DNA of 64,000 bases, taken from Alteromonas sp. KUL42. Lineage in GTDB: Bacteria > Pseudomonadota > Gammaproteobacteria > Enterobacterales > Alteromonadaceae. Where the stretch lies: contig NZ_BJKK01000008.1 in assembly GCF_006538325.1 (NCBI RefSeq), positions 124,001 to 188,000 of the forward strand, written 5' to 3'. The translations under genes were made by a program, and so were the position numbers. Under the pieces are notes generated by a model that worked only from the letters and a program-made list of their open reading frames with translations, made no database searches and had not been told where the DNA came from. This document shows, in pieces, positions 1 through 6,928 of this stretch (position 1 is the stretch's first letter; each line of letters begins with the position of its first letter).

Positions 1-35
1 AGAGCGCGCACTTGCGATAATCAGGCTCATACATT

Positions 36-42
36 GTTAAGC
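36..42 (-). other. weak attC-like core motif
   Basis: The minus strand reads GCTTAAC followed by AA, which fits the RYYYAAC right-hand core of an integron attC site. It is identical to the well-supported core at 6921-6927. I could not find the rest of an attC fold here, so this is only a candidate. Its position would close off a cassette that extends left of the window. Confidence 0.2.
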
Positions 43-156
43 ATTGATGAAAAGATTTTATCTTTTAGAACAAAAAAATTAGCTTTTTAAAAAGGCAAAG
101 CAGGCGCAATATCCAACCCGTAAAATGTTTACACATAACGATATTACGAGGTAATT

Positions 157-381
157 ATGAAGGGTTTAAAGTTGGTTGGTATAAGCGCGTTAACATTTTC
201 TGTAATGGCAACTGCACAAGAAGCGGCCCCTGCGGACCTAATTGCTGAATTAACACAATTTTGTACAGAAGTTGCCGAAGATGAAGGCACAAAAGGTATG
301 GCGTTAAACGAGTTCTTGTTGCAGTGTGTTAACGACGAACTCGACTCTGAAGGTTACGCCACGCTAACATCACTTAACTAA
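157..381 (+). CDS. small exported protein of unknown function (74 aa)
   Basis: I do not recognise a family. The first 20 or so residues form a short signal peptide (basic MKGLK start, hydrophobic core, cut near ATA-QEA), so the mature protein is about 54 residues, acidic, and probably periplasmic. It keeps two cysteines, FCTEV and LQCVN, that could form a disulfide. A GAGG ribosome site sits 5 bases before the ATG. It is followed by a strong bidirectional terminator and faces a minus-strand gene, so it is a single-gene unit. Its leader of about 150 bases is AT-rich. Confidence 0.6.
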   Translation: MKGLKLVGISALTFSVMATAQEAAPADLIAELTQFCTEVAEDEGTKGMALNEFLLQCVNDELDSEGYATLTSLN

Positions 382-408
382 GTGATATAAGGCAATAGCG
401 TTTCTAAA

Positions 409-436
409 AAAGCCTTGCTAAAAGTGGCAAGGCTTT
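409..436. terminator. bidirectional intrinsic terminator
   Basis: A perfect 10-bp stem (AAAGCCTTGC paired with GCAAGGCTTT) with an 8-base loop lies between two converging genes. The A-rich left flank gives a U tract on the minus strand; the plus strand ends in TTT. Confidence 0.75.
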
Positions 437-462
437 AAGAATACCCAGTACAGTGCATACTT

Positions 463-807
463 TTAACGTTCGAAAAACGCGTCTACCAAATCGGCAATAG
501 CTTCGTCTAGTTCTTCTTCAAACTCTGCAAAATCTATATTGAAACTGTCCATGTATTTAGCGGCATTGTCGCGAGATACCACGGTATTTTTTATCTGAAA
601 TTCAACTTCGGGCAGTGACTTGTCGTAACGCGGTTTAAACGTCCAGCGCAAACAATGGCCGTGTTTGTCTTTAAGCTTTTGCTTTGCAAAAACACAAAAA
701 TCTTCCACATAGTCCATACCTTGTGGCCCAAGGCAGCCTGGCTCTATGCGATACAGCACCAATAATTTTTTGTACAGCGGCAGTCGAGATTCCATTTTTG
801 ACGTCAC
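463..807 (-). CDS. conserved-looking hypothetical protein (114 aa)
   Basis: I do not recognise a named family. There is no signal peptide or membrane segment, so it is probably cytoplasmic. The N-terminal half is basic with two cysteines (PGCLG, FCVFA) and an HGHC stretch. The C-terminal 30 residues are strongly acidic and probably helical (FEEELDEAIADL). The start drawn is GTG with an AGGT element just upstream; an ATG four codons inside is an alternative. It is the first minus-strand gene of the accessory region and ends at the terminator shared with the small exported gene. Confidence 0.5.
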   Translation of the reverse strand: MTSKMESRLPLYKKLLVLYRIEPGCLGPQGMDYVEDFCVFAKQKLKDKHGHCLRWTFKPRYDKSLPEVEFQIKNTVVSRDNAAKYMDSFNIDFAEFEEELDEAIADLVDAFFER

Positions 808-870
808 ATTACCTAAAGAGGGTAGTATTGAAAATTTTTAGCGCAGAAGCAAAAGTTTTGCGAGGTTTCA

Positions 871-1431
871 TTAACTTCTCTTGCGCACCAAATTCAACAG
901 TATATTGACGAAGAGTAATACTAATATTCCCCAAATAGCGTAATCAGAAGAGGGCAGTGTTAATTCTGCATTTACTCGTTCCTCAAGCGCTTCTTCCTTT
1001 GCTTTTTTATCGCGATACAATTCTTCATAAGGAATTTTTTGATTAGCACTTAGCCCTTTCATTTCACGATAATAGCGTTCGTATACAACATCAATCGCTC
1101 TTCCCGTTGGAAGTATTCTTGTTTCATACAGTTCAAGTGCTTTCTTCTTGTTTCCATTTATAAAATGAGCTTGAGCAGCTGTGTCTAAGTGAGCAATCTC
1201 ATTCGATAACTCCAAAGTTTCAGCTAGAAATTCATAACCTTCTAGCTTTTGCTTTCGCTCAACGTAACCCCACAAATAACTGTTTACTTTCCTAATATCG
1301 CTTTGGCTAACATTCTTTTGTCCTGAGTCCATAGCAGAAGAAATACTTGCAACGTCACCCAAAAAACTAAACCATCCTGCATTAGCGCTTAATGGGATAG
1401 TAAGACATAATAAAATTAGTATTTTTTTCAT
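871..1431 (-). CDS. exported, C-terminally membrane-anchored protein of unknown function
   Basis: About 186 residues. The N-terminus is a clear signal peptide (MKKILILLCLTIPLSANA). The middle is helical and polar, with stretches such as KALELYETRILP that recall tetratricopeptide helices. The end carries one membrane segment (YAIWGILVLLFVNILLNL) followed by basic VRKRS. The predicted form is a periplasmic helical domain anchored by its C-terminus. I chose the inner ATG because GGA sits 7 bases before it; an in-frame ATG at 1443 and a further upstream start are possible. No partner gene is evident. Confidence 0.5.
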   Translation of the reverse strand: MKKILILLCLTIPLSANAGWFSFLGDVASISSAMDSGQKNVSQSDIRKVNSYLWGYVERKQKLEGYEFLAETLELSNEIAHLDTAAQAHFINGNKKKALELYETRILPTGRAIDVVYERYYREMKGLSANQKIPYEELYRDKKAKEEALEERVNAELTLPSSDYAIWGILVLLFVNILLNLVRKRS

Positions 1432-1725
1432 TTTGATTTCCATACGTTCTGAAATGTATATTGTGAAGGCAGTCACAATAATCCTTGTTTTAGTGTTTAC
1501 CTCTAGTCTTTTATCAATTAACTCTTTATCTATAAAAGTTCGGCAGAAACCATAGCTAATTCGTTGAAGACCAATTTATTTAGAAGGTAACACAAGCAAA
1601 CATAACATGATTTTTGTACAGGTGGGTATGTATTAAGTGCTTTATGTGGTTGATTTTTAGTAAGAATGAAATGCCAATTGTGCCCAATTAGCTGCGTTTT
1701 GTATAAATCGCACGATTTAATCAAA
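1432..1725. other. intergenic stretch with no convincing gene
   Basis: About 290 bases between a minus-strand gene and the plus-strand toxin-antitoxin promoter. A 67-codon minus-strand open frame (1530-1733) has no ribosome site and no recognisable features. A short inverted repeat (AAATCG-CA-CGATTT, 1704-1717) is visible. A cassette boundary could lie here, but I see no clear attC. Confidence 0.4.
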
Positions 1726-1753
1726 TTGACCATTTTGTGTGAACAGCTATACT
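1726..1753 (+). promoter_or_regulatory. sigma-70 type promoter of the toxin-antitoxin pair
   Basis: TTGACC (1726-1731), a 16-base spacer, and TATACT (1748-1753) make a strong promoter 31 bases before the antitoxin ATG. It is independent of the surrounding minus-strand genes, as is usual for toxin-antitoxin modules carried in cassette arrays. Confidence 0.7.
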
Positions 1754-1764
1754 CTAACTGCTAT

Positions 1765-1776
1765 TCCAAATTTGGA
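1765..1776. promoter_or_regulatory. palindrome, probable antitoxin operator
   Basis: TCCAAATTTGGA is a perfect 12-bp palindrome just downstream of the -10 box, overlapping the ribosome site of the antitoxin. Phd/YefM antitoxins bind palindromes at their own promoters, so this is the natural operator candidate. Confidence 0.5.
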
Positions 1777-1784
1777 GATTGATC

Positions 1785-2027
1785 ATGCAAACCTTAACAG
1801 CAAATGATGCCAAACGTAATTTTGGTGAGTTGCTTCTAAGCGCCCAACGAGAGCCTGTAAAAATTAGTAAAAACAGCAAAGACGCCGTAGTCGTGATGTC
1901 GATTAAGGATTATGAAGCGCTAGAGGCCATGAAAACTGATTACCTTAGACAGTGCTTTGAGTCTGCTAAACAAGACTTGGCACAAGGTAATGCGGTTGAT
2001 GGAGAAGACTTTTTAGACGCCTTATAA
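1785..2027 (+). CDS. Phd/YefM-family antitoxin
   Basis: An 80-residue protein that begins MQTLTANDAKRNFGELL, the typical Phd/YefM N-terminal DNA-binding fold, and continues with VVVMSIKDYEALEAMK, the usual strand-helix element. The acidic C-terminal tail (DGEDFLDAL) would wrap and neutralise the toxin. The ATG at 1785 is preferred because GGAG lies 8 bases upstream; a TTG two codons earlier lacks support. The toxin follows after 6 bases, so the two are cotranscribed. Antitoxin and complex normally repress their own promoter, consistent with the 1765-1776 palindrome. Confidence 0.85.
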   Translation: MQTLTANDAKRNFGELLLSAQREPVKISKNSKDAVVVMSIKDYEALEAMKTDYLRQCFESAKQDLAQGNAVDGEDFLDAL

Positions 2028-2033
2028 CCCGTT

Positions 2034-2330
2034 ATGCAAAAGAGTAGATATAAACTAAGTAAATTAGCACAAACTCATTTACTTAAAATAAAAAACTATA
2101 CTGTTAACAATTTCTCTGCTTCGCAGTGGATGAGCTACAAAGATACGCTACTCAATGGGTTTCAAATGCTCGCTGAGAATCCGGCTGTTGGTCGCAGTTG
2201 CGATGATGTATACCCAAGCGGCTTCTATTTTCCAGTAGGCAAACATACAGCATACTTTACAAAAGAAGATGGCTTCATTTTAGTTGTTGCCGTATTGGGT
2301 CAATCACAACTTCCTCAGAACCATTTGTAA
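2034..2330 (+). CDS. RelE/ParE-family toxin
   Basis: 98 residues, the normal length for ParE/RelE toxins. It begins with a basic helical hairpin (YKLSKLAQTHLLKIKNYT) and ends in the typical strand region (YFPVGKHTAYFTKEDG and FILVVAVLGQSQLP). ParE relatives block gyrase and RelE relatives cut mRNA; sequence alone does not settle which applies. It lies 6 bases after the antitoxin in one operon. It is the only plus-strand pair among the minus-strand genes of this region, as is common for stabilising modules in integron arrays. Confidence 0.85.
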   Translation: MQKSRYKLSKLAQTHLLKIKNYTVNNFSASQWMSYKDTLLNGFQMLAENPAVGRSCDDVYPSGFYFPVGKHTAYFTKEDGFILVVAVLGQSQLPQNHL

Positions 2331-2413
2331 TTACCACCCAAAGCTACAATTAGTTTGTTCAATGCTATATTAATTTGGAGCAGAGTATAAACAAACATAG
2401 CATCGACTCTAAG

Positions 2414-2932
2414 TTAATCAGAAGGGGGCGACTTATTCGTTAATAAGAAATCGTTTAATGCCGCCTTAGCTGCATTAAAGGTATCTTCCCCTAATTCTCG
2501 TTTTGGAATAACAAACGCCGTAAGTGGTGTGTTGTAAATGAATATATAATTTTCATTGCCATCTATTTTCTCAAGCGCCTGCCAAGTGCATTGGCTGCTG
2601 CTGTTTTCAGTTGACTCACTGATACCGGAATCGGAAATGGTGATCTTATGCTCGCAGAAAACCTCTTTCTGGTTTACTTCGGCACACTTCTTCGCATACC
2701 GTTTGTACGCGAAAAATGACCACAGATATGATACTAAAGCACCGATTGTGCCCCCAATGTAATAGATGTCTTCTTCAGATGTGAATGCAAGTAGGGAGAA
2801 GGCGAGTAACAAGAAAAGCGGCGATACATACAGGCTCATAACCTTACGCTTTTGATAATCTTGGTTATTAGCCAGATGATGCTCGTTGAATGCGATTAAA
2901 TCGCCCTTTGTGTTTGTGTATGTAATTTCCAT
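2414..2932 (-). CDS. YcxB-like membrane protein
   Basis: 172 residues. It opens with MEITYTNTKGDLIAFNEHH, followed by two adjacent membrane segments (LYVSPLFLLLAFSLLAF and YYIGGTIGALVSYLWSFF). A soluble C-terminal domain then reads HKITISDSGISEST, CTWQALEKI and TAFVIPKREL, the arrangement of the YcxB-like C-terminal domain of membrane proteins. Function is unknown in the family. The start is set by AAGGA five bases before the ATG; an upstream in-frame start would run into the previous gene. It could share a transcript with the gene at 2988-3431. Confidence 0.6.
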   Translation of the reverse strand: MEITYTNTKGDLIAFNEHHLANNQDYQKRKVMSLYVSPLFLLLAFSLLAFTSEEDIYYIGGTIGALVSYLWSFFAYKRYAKKCAEVNQKEVFCEHKITISDSGISESTENSSSQCTWQALEKIDGNENYIFIYNTPLTAFVIPKRELGEDTFNAAKAALNDFLLTNKSPPSD

Positions 2933-2987
2933 AGAACGTCCTTGTGTGATCAATGTGCTTTCAGTTTTGGCTAAATTGATTTGGTAA

Positions 2988-3431
2988 TTAATTAAATACG
3001 TTATTGATTTTTTCTTGGTCGAGGTATTTCTCGAACGCACCAAGTGATTGACCAACACTAGGCTCTGTCATTAATTCTTGCATTGCAACCTGACCTACAA
3101 TTTCGAACGCTTGCTCGAATGCAGCTGCACCATTCACCTTTGCAGCTGCTTTAGCTTGTTCAGGGCAGTTTTCTATTAATAGGCGTGTAACTAATTCGCC
3201 GACAAATTTGTTTGAATGATCAAAATCGGATTCTGATACATTTGAAAAGGGTTCTATTAAACTGTGCGAAGACATGCCAAGAAAAATCCATTTGGCTAAA
3301 TTCTTACGTTCTTTGCCGTTCAATGAGTCTGTAAGACAAGTTCCTAATTGCAGCGCTTCTTCTGAGGCGCTTACCATCCCCGAACTGATGAGCATGGAAG
3401 ATATGGCTATTACCTTAGCTACTGTATTCAC
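2988..3431 (-). CDS. exported hypothetical protein (147 aa)
   Basis: The GTG start is followed by a signal peptide (MNTVAKVIAISSMLISSGMV, cut near SA-SEE), so the mature protein of about 125 residues is periplasmic. Two cysteines (LGTCL and ENCPE) suggest a disulfide. The mature part is helical and contains GVNGAAAFE-like alanine-rich stretches. I do not recognise a named family. The spacing of 55 bases to the YcxB-like gene downstream would allow one transcript. Confidence 0.55.
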   Translation of the reverse strand: MNTVAKVIAISSMLISSGMVSASEEALQLGTCLTDSLNGKERKNLAKWIFLGMSSHSLIEPFSNVSESDFDHSNKFVGELVTRLLIENCPEQAKAAAKVNGAAAFEQAFEIVGQVAMQELMTEPSVGQSLGAFEKYLDQEKINNVFN

Positions 3432-3475
3432 TGATAGTTTCTCCGTTTTATATTAATTGTTCCGTTCACTGGATT

Positions 3476-3482
3476 GTTAAGT
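3476..3482 (-). other. candidate attC core
   Basis: The minus strand reads ACTTAAC followed by AA directly after the lipoprotein gene stop. It fits the RYYYAAC attC core and sits where a cassette recombination site would be expected. The rest of the site is not recognisable, so it may be decayed or chance. Confidence 0.25.
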
Positions 3483-3490
3483 GTTGTGAC

Positions 3491-3829
3491 TTATTGCGTA
3501 ACCATATAAGTCTCTACAGATAGTAGCCAACCCTTTTTGTGCATACATGCCACAACAAATGCATATTGGATATCATGGCTTGGCATTTGTGTATCAATCA
3601 GGTGTGCTTTTATCTCGCTCTTGCAAAGTTCAAAATCCTCTTTAGCACCTGCTATATTACTATCAGTAGGGGGAATGTCTGCGTTCTTAACCCAATAGGT
3701 AACGTAGCCAAAGTAGTCGTAATTATCCTGATAAGAAAAATTCAATTCTGCTTCATTGGAGTTGGTGGAAGTGCAACCACAAAGAACGGTCATAAATAAA
3801 ATGCACAAATATCGGTTCATTCTCAACAT
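3491..3829 (-). CDS. small lipoprotein of unknown function (112 aa)
   Basis: The N-terminus MLRMNRYLCILFMTVLCGC is a lipoprotein signal with lipobox LCGC, so Cys19 would be lipidated. The residue after Cys is Thr, not Asp, which is consistent with sorting to the outer membrane by Lol. The mature part has aromatic-rich YDYFGYVTYWV and two further cysteines (ELCKS, VACMH). No family is recognised. An inner ATG (3820) is an alternative start. A hairpin at 3842-3867 separates it from the lipoprotein gene upstream. Confidence 0.55.
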   Translation of the reverse strand: MLRMNRYLCILFMTVLCGCTSTNSNEAELNFSYQDNYDYFGYVTYWVKNADIPPTDSNIAGAKEDFELCKSEIKAHLIDTQMPSHDIQYAFVVACMHKKGWLLSVETYMVTQ

Positions 3830-3840
3830 TACATTGTATG

Positions 3841-3867
3841 AAACGAGTGTGAAGGAAACACTCGTTT
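3841..3867. terminator. hairpin between two lipoprotein genes
   Basis: AAACGAGTGT and ACACTCGTTT form a stem of about 10 bp around a short GAAGGA-type loop. There is no clear T run on either side, so termination is uncertain; the hairpin may instead stabilise or process mRNA. Confidence 0.4.
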
Positions 3868-3899
3868 AGTGTTTGTGAAAGGAGAGTAACAGCGCGGTG

Positions 3900-4502
3900 T
3901 CAGCTCCCTTTAGCTATCTGAGCGACAATGCTATTTAGAATTTTCGTTATTGCATTATTTCTTGATACCAAACCGTTACACGTTTTCATCCCATCAGGAC
4001 ACACTGGTATCTCAGCGGCTCGTATCGAGTATTTGTTGCCATCAATGCTTCCTTCAAAAGTACCAATAAGCATATTAAAACGTTCTGGGTTTTCTTCAGG
4101 CGTATACATTGTGAATTTGTCAGTACTCTCATTGCACTCTACCAGCGACCAGATAGGACCTCTATAAATGTTTCCCTCTCGAAGTTGATACTGCATGTTG
4201 TTATAAATAACAAAGTTGTCGATAACTAAGCTTTTGGCGTTTGGAAATAGCCTGCCAATGTGAGATTTTAAGAATTCAACCTTATCTGGTGTTGTCCACT
4301 CATCTCCGAGCCGTTGAATTCCATAGTCACAGCTGGTAATTAGATAAGAGAGCATTTCTGTTTCTTTTTGATCCAATGGCCTTTTGTCGATAACTTCTAG
4401 AAGAACATTGGTCGACGGTTGAACATCGAGTTGCGTTGGCTGAAAACTTACACACCCAACCAACATAAAAGTAATCGCTACAAATACTGCATAATTCTTC
4501 AA
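3900..4502 (-). CDS. lipoprotein of unknown function (200 aa)
   Basis: Begins MKNYAVFVAITFMLVGC, a lipoprotein signal peptide with lipobox LVGC (Cys17). The mature domain has five further cysteines, among them TSCDYG, VECNES, and VCPDGMKTCNG, an unusual number for a small periplasmic protein that may mean disulfides. The region after the lipobox (LLEVIDKRPLDQKE) resembles small periplasmic lipoproteins of marine gammaproteobacteria, but I cannot name a family. It is followed closely by another lipoprotein gene on the same strand. Confidence 0.55.
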   Translation of the reverse strand: MKNYAVFVAITFMLVGCVSFQPTQLDVQPSTNVLLEVIDKRPLDQKETEMLSYLITSCDYGIQRLGDEWTTPDKVEFLKSHIGRLFPNAKSLVIDNFVIYNNMQYQLREGNIYRGPIWSLVECNESTDKFTMYTPEENPERFNMLIGTFEGSIDGNKYSIRAAEIPVCPDGMKTCNGLVSRNNAITKILNSIVAQIAKGS

Positions 4503-4590
4503 AATTTAAATTCCATTTAGGTAACAAAGGCCAGCGGTGAACACATGCTATTAGATGATACCTGTTATTGAATGGCAAGGGTAATAATCC

Positions 4591-5025
4591 CTAAGGGGAT
4601 TCGGGCTTGAATTGCATATGATATTCATACATATCTTCACCAACAATCTTAAATCCCAGTCGTAAATACAGTTGTAATGCAGGGTTTTCTTTTAACACTG
4701 TGAGTGACACTACTTTTGACTGCGCACTGCTTATTACCTGCTGAATGATGGTTCGCCCATAGCCTTTGTTTTGATGGTCAGGGTGTATTTGAACTTGCAT
4801 TATCTCAACTTCGAGTTCAGTTGACTGGTATTTGAGCGTGCCAATTAGCGTGTTGTTAAAATGCACCAAGTACGAACAGTGGTATTTATCATCAAGCCTA
4901 AATTCATGCTCTTTATCTGACAAGAATTGACCAGACCTTTCTAAATGCTCAACCATAGTTAACTTGCGTAGAGCGAGTAGGTAATCTCGATCACATTTTG
5001 TTGCTTGTTGAAAATTAAAGTTCAT
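4591..5025 (-). CDS. GNAT-family N-acetyltransferase
   Basis: 144 residues with the GNAT fold: the acetyl-CoA-binding motif A is VQIHPDHQNKGYGRTII (Q-x-x-G-x-G type), and the C-terminal motif B is LKENPALQLYLRLGFKIVG. The substrate, whether an amine, amino acid or protein, cannot be told. ATG at 5025 is preferred because AGGA precedes it by 5 bases. GNAT genes are common integron cassette cargo. The flanking intergenic stretches (about 90 bases each) are the size of attC sites, though I see only weak matches there. Confidence 0.8.
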   Translation of the reverse strand: MNFNFQQATKCDRDYLLALRKLTMVEHLERSGQFLSDKEHEFRLDDKYHCSYLVHFNNTLIGTLKYQSTELEVEIMQVQIHPDHQNKGYGRTIIQQVISSAQSKVVSLTVLKENPALQLYLRLGFKIVGEDMYEYHMQFKPESP

Positions 5026-5142
5026 TGGTTTCCTGTAAGGCAGCAAGGCAGTAAGGCATCATTGAAGGGTTAAGAGTTGTTGGCAACACTTCGGGACGTA
5101 GAAGTAAAAGCCAATTGTTTTTCGTTTTGCTTCATTAGTTTT

Positions 5143-5592
5143 TTATAAATCTTTTTTTGTGTTTATCATTTCTTCTAGATGTGGCGATACAGTTATCATA
5201 TATCTGTGACCCGCAGCAATGAACTCTTGGTTAATTAGAGGTTGCAGGCTTTTCAGTTTTTTTCCGGTTTGTGTTTCGTAGAACGAGGGATCACTTCCGG
5301 TTCTGTAAAACCCGATAAGCTCTTCGATTTCGTCAGCGGTAAACTTTGATTCATATATAGGAACAAGTGACTCCCTAATTTGTTTCCATGCAAAATACGT
5401 TGAGGCCCACTCTTTAACCGTTTTCTCGTGAGCAGCTAACTTTGGATCTAGTGCAATAGTTATAGCCGCCATCTTTTCCTGAGATTGGGCAAAATATGCC
5501 TTAGCACCATTTGCTTCAAGCAGCGCATAAATCTGGGTGTTAGCCAGAGCTATACTGGACATAAGGGTTAATAAGAGAACTATATATTTCAC
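5143..5592 (-). CDS. DUF2059-family periplasmic protein
   Basis: 149 residues starting at GTG after a GGGAG ribosome site. A signal peptide (MKYIVLLLTLMSSIALA) precedes a DUF2059 domain, seen as FAWKQIRESLVPIYESKFTA and ELIGFYRTGSD followed by TGKKLKSLQPLI. DUF2059 proteins are small periplasmic proteins of unknown role. The gene begins 15 bases after the stop of the membrane-protein gene at 5608, so the two are probably cotranscribed and would travel as one two-gene cassette. Confidence 0.75.
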   Translation of the reverse strand: MKYIVLLLTLMSSIALANTQIYALLEANGAKAYFAQSQEKMAAITIALDPKLAAHEKTVKEWASTYFAWKQIRESLVPIYESKFTADEIEELIGFYRTGSDPSFYETQTGKKLKSLQPLINQEFIAAGHRYMITVSPHLEEMINTKKDL

Positions 5593-5607
5593 CGCAAACT
5601 CCCATAG

Positions 5608-6136
5608 TTAACTAGTAAAAATGATCACTAGCCCGATGCAAATTAAAACAGTCAAAAGTAAAATGATTAACTTTTGATTATCTTCAATTTTATACAATTG
5701 TTTTTTCAACTCTTCTGAAACATCATGAACTATCTTTTTATCTGTGTTTTCAGTTGTAGCTATTGTTATGTAATTAGCGGCAACACTTAAAGCGACAAAC
5801 ACAAAAAATATATTAAAGAATACTATTATCTGAGCAAAAGATTCTATTTGCTCTCTATTTGCTTCAAGTACATGAATTTCTAATTCATCATTGCTCAACT
5901 CAATTTTATATTGTATTTCAGCAACAAGGCTATCTGCAGCGGAATCAAGTTGATTAAATAAGATCGACAATAATGCTCCCCAGAATAGTAAAAAGAAAGC
6001 AGTCCAAAGAAGAGTTGGTTTGTTTTTATTTTTGCTTTTATAGAATGTGAATATTGTCCATGGAACAAAACAGGATATAAAAAACAATAATATCGATATT
6101 TTAATTAGAGTTGGATCGCTAATTTTCTATCTCCAT
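5608..6136 (-). CDS. three-segment membrane protein, start broken by a 1-base shift
   Basis: The readable frame encodes hydrophobic segments near ISILLFFISCFVPWTIF, LLWTAFFLLFWGALLSIL, FFNIFFVFVALSVAA and a C-terminal LIILLLTVLICIGLVIIF, with a charged region between. The frame lacks an ATG (best codon TTG at 6087). An ATG at 6136 with GGGAGG 9 bases upstream is out of frame by one; removing one A from the AAAA run at 6123-6126 would give MEIEISDPTLIKIS joined to the rest (about 175 residues). Either an assembly error or a real early frameshift. No family is recognised. Confidence 0.5.
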
Positions 6137-6142
6137 GTAGGG

Positions 6143-6240
6143 CAACCTCCCTAAGCAAGGGCTGTAACAGCAGGCTATACTGCGGAAAAAAGTGGCGTGA
6201 GGCTACGTGTTAGTGTCCCGCTGCCTTGGTTTGTTAGTTG
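6143..6240 (-). other. attC-like site (integron cassette recombination site)
   Basis: Read on the minus strand, right after the stop of the 6242 gene: AACTAACAAACCAAGGC, then AGCGGGACACTAACACG, and at the far end GCTGTTACAGCCCTTGCTTA. This is the layout and wording of marine-type attC sites, with CAAGG/CCTTG arms able to pair. The expected final GTTRRRY core is altered to AGGTTGCC, so the site may be worn. The ribosome site of the next gene overlaps its end. Confidence 0.6.
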
Positions 6241-6241
6241 T

Positions 6242-6814
6242 CTATTCCACATTATCCGGGGGATAGATCTCTACCATGATCGTATTGTCTGGAGCGTTTG
6301 ATACTCCAATTTTTTTACCTATTACACCCCAAGTTTGAAGTGTCATTGTTTGCAAATTATTATAACCGAGCTGTTTTAATACTCCCGCAACTTGGTTAGC
6401 GAGATTCGTTGTTTCTTTACACCCCGGAAACCCAATCGTAATGTGTGAACGGTTTATTTTATCTGAGTATTTAACGCTAAATTTTTCAATTTCTTGTTTC
6501 AAATATTCAGCGTCACTTTGAGTGAATTCACGTTGCTTTAACCCAGTGTACTGATCTCCAATCTGTCCATTATTAGTACCAGTATTTACATTCTTTCCTG
6601 TAATAGTTGGCTGAGGGGCGGGGATGGATTCACTGGGTGGTGGCTGAGTTGCATTTACTTCAAACCAAAGAAATTTTGCATGCTTTCCTTTTGCCCGATC
6701 AATTTGATATTGAATAAAAAGTATAACTATCATAGCAGCAACTAATGCTAATAATCCGAGTGTGATCATCAGTAATAGATTACTTTCCAATATTTTCTCT
6801 AAAAGCTTATCCAT
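6242..6814 (-). CDS. membrane-anchored protein of unknown function in an integron cassette
   Basis: 190 residues. Residues about 10-40 are a single membrane anchor (LLLMITLGLLALVAAMIVIL). A proline-rich linker follows (QPPPSESIPAPQP), then an Asn/Gly element NTGTNNGQIGDQYTG, and a C-terminal soluble domain with a Cys (GFPGCKETTN). The NNGQIGDQ element resembles short repeats seen in some N-terminal effector or adaptor proteins; function unknown. ATG at 6814 is chosen because AGAGGA lies 9 bases upstream. attC-like sites flank it on both sides, so it is a cassette of its own next to the OLD nuclease gene. Confidence 0.6.
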   Translation of the reverse strand: MDKLLEKILESNLLLMITLGLLALVAAMIVILFIQYQIDRAKGKHAKFLWFEVNATQPPPSESIPAPQPTITGKNVNTGTNNGQIGDQYTGLKQREFTQSDAEYLKQEIEKFSVKYSDKINRSHITIGFPGCKETTNLANQVAGVLKQLGYNNLQTMTLQTWGVIGKKIGVSNAPDNTIMVEIYPPDNVE

Positions 6815-6837
6815 GTCAAAATTTCCTCTAGGCAATG

Positions 6838-6927
6838 GTCTTACCCACTAAAAGTGAACGTGTGCCATGTTTGAGCGAAGCGAGTTCGGCACATGTTTAC
6901 GAATCCCTCTTGAAGCGTTTGTTAAGC
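6838..6927 (-). other. attC-like site, VCR-type wording
   Basis: On the minus strand the site starts GCTTAACAAACGCTTCAAGA then GGG, close to the start of Vibrio cholerae repeats. An imperfect hairpin (TGTGCC...GGCACA) fills the middle and GTGGGTAAGACC is at the far end. The core GCTTAAC (6921-6927) is the exact complement of GTTAAGC at the upstream edge of the same cassette (8794-8800), as required of one excised circle. Confidence 0.75.
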
Positions 6928-6928
6928 C

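Noticed and set aside
684..908. Plus-strand open frame of 74 codons
   Set aside because: It lies antisense across the 463-807 gene, has no ribosome site and no recognisable features.
1530..1733. Minus-strand open frame of 67 codons
   Set aside because: No ribosome site or family pattern; it overlaps the toxin-antitoxin promoter and is probably chance.
4503..4590. attC site between lipoprotein and GNAT genes
   Set aside because: CAATAAC...GTTACC gives only a weak match and poor arm pairing.
5047..5142. attC site between the GNAT and DUF2059 genes
   Set aside because: The TCTTAAC core does not match RYYYAAC at the first position and no paired arms are seen, so I did not list it.
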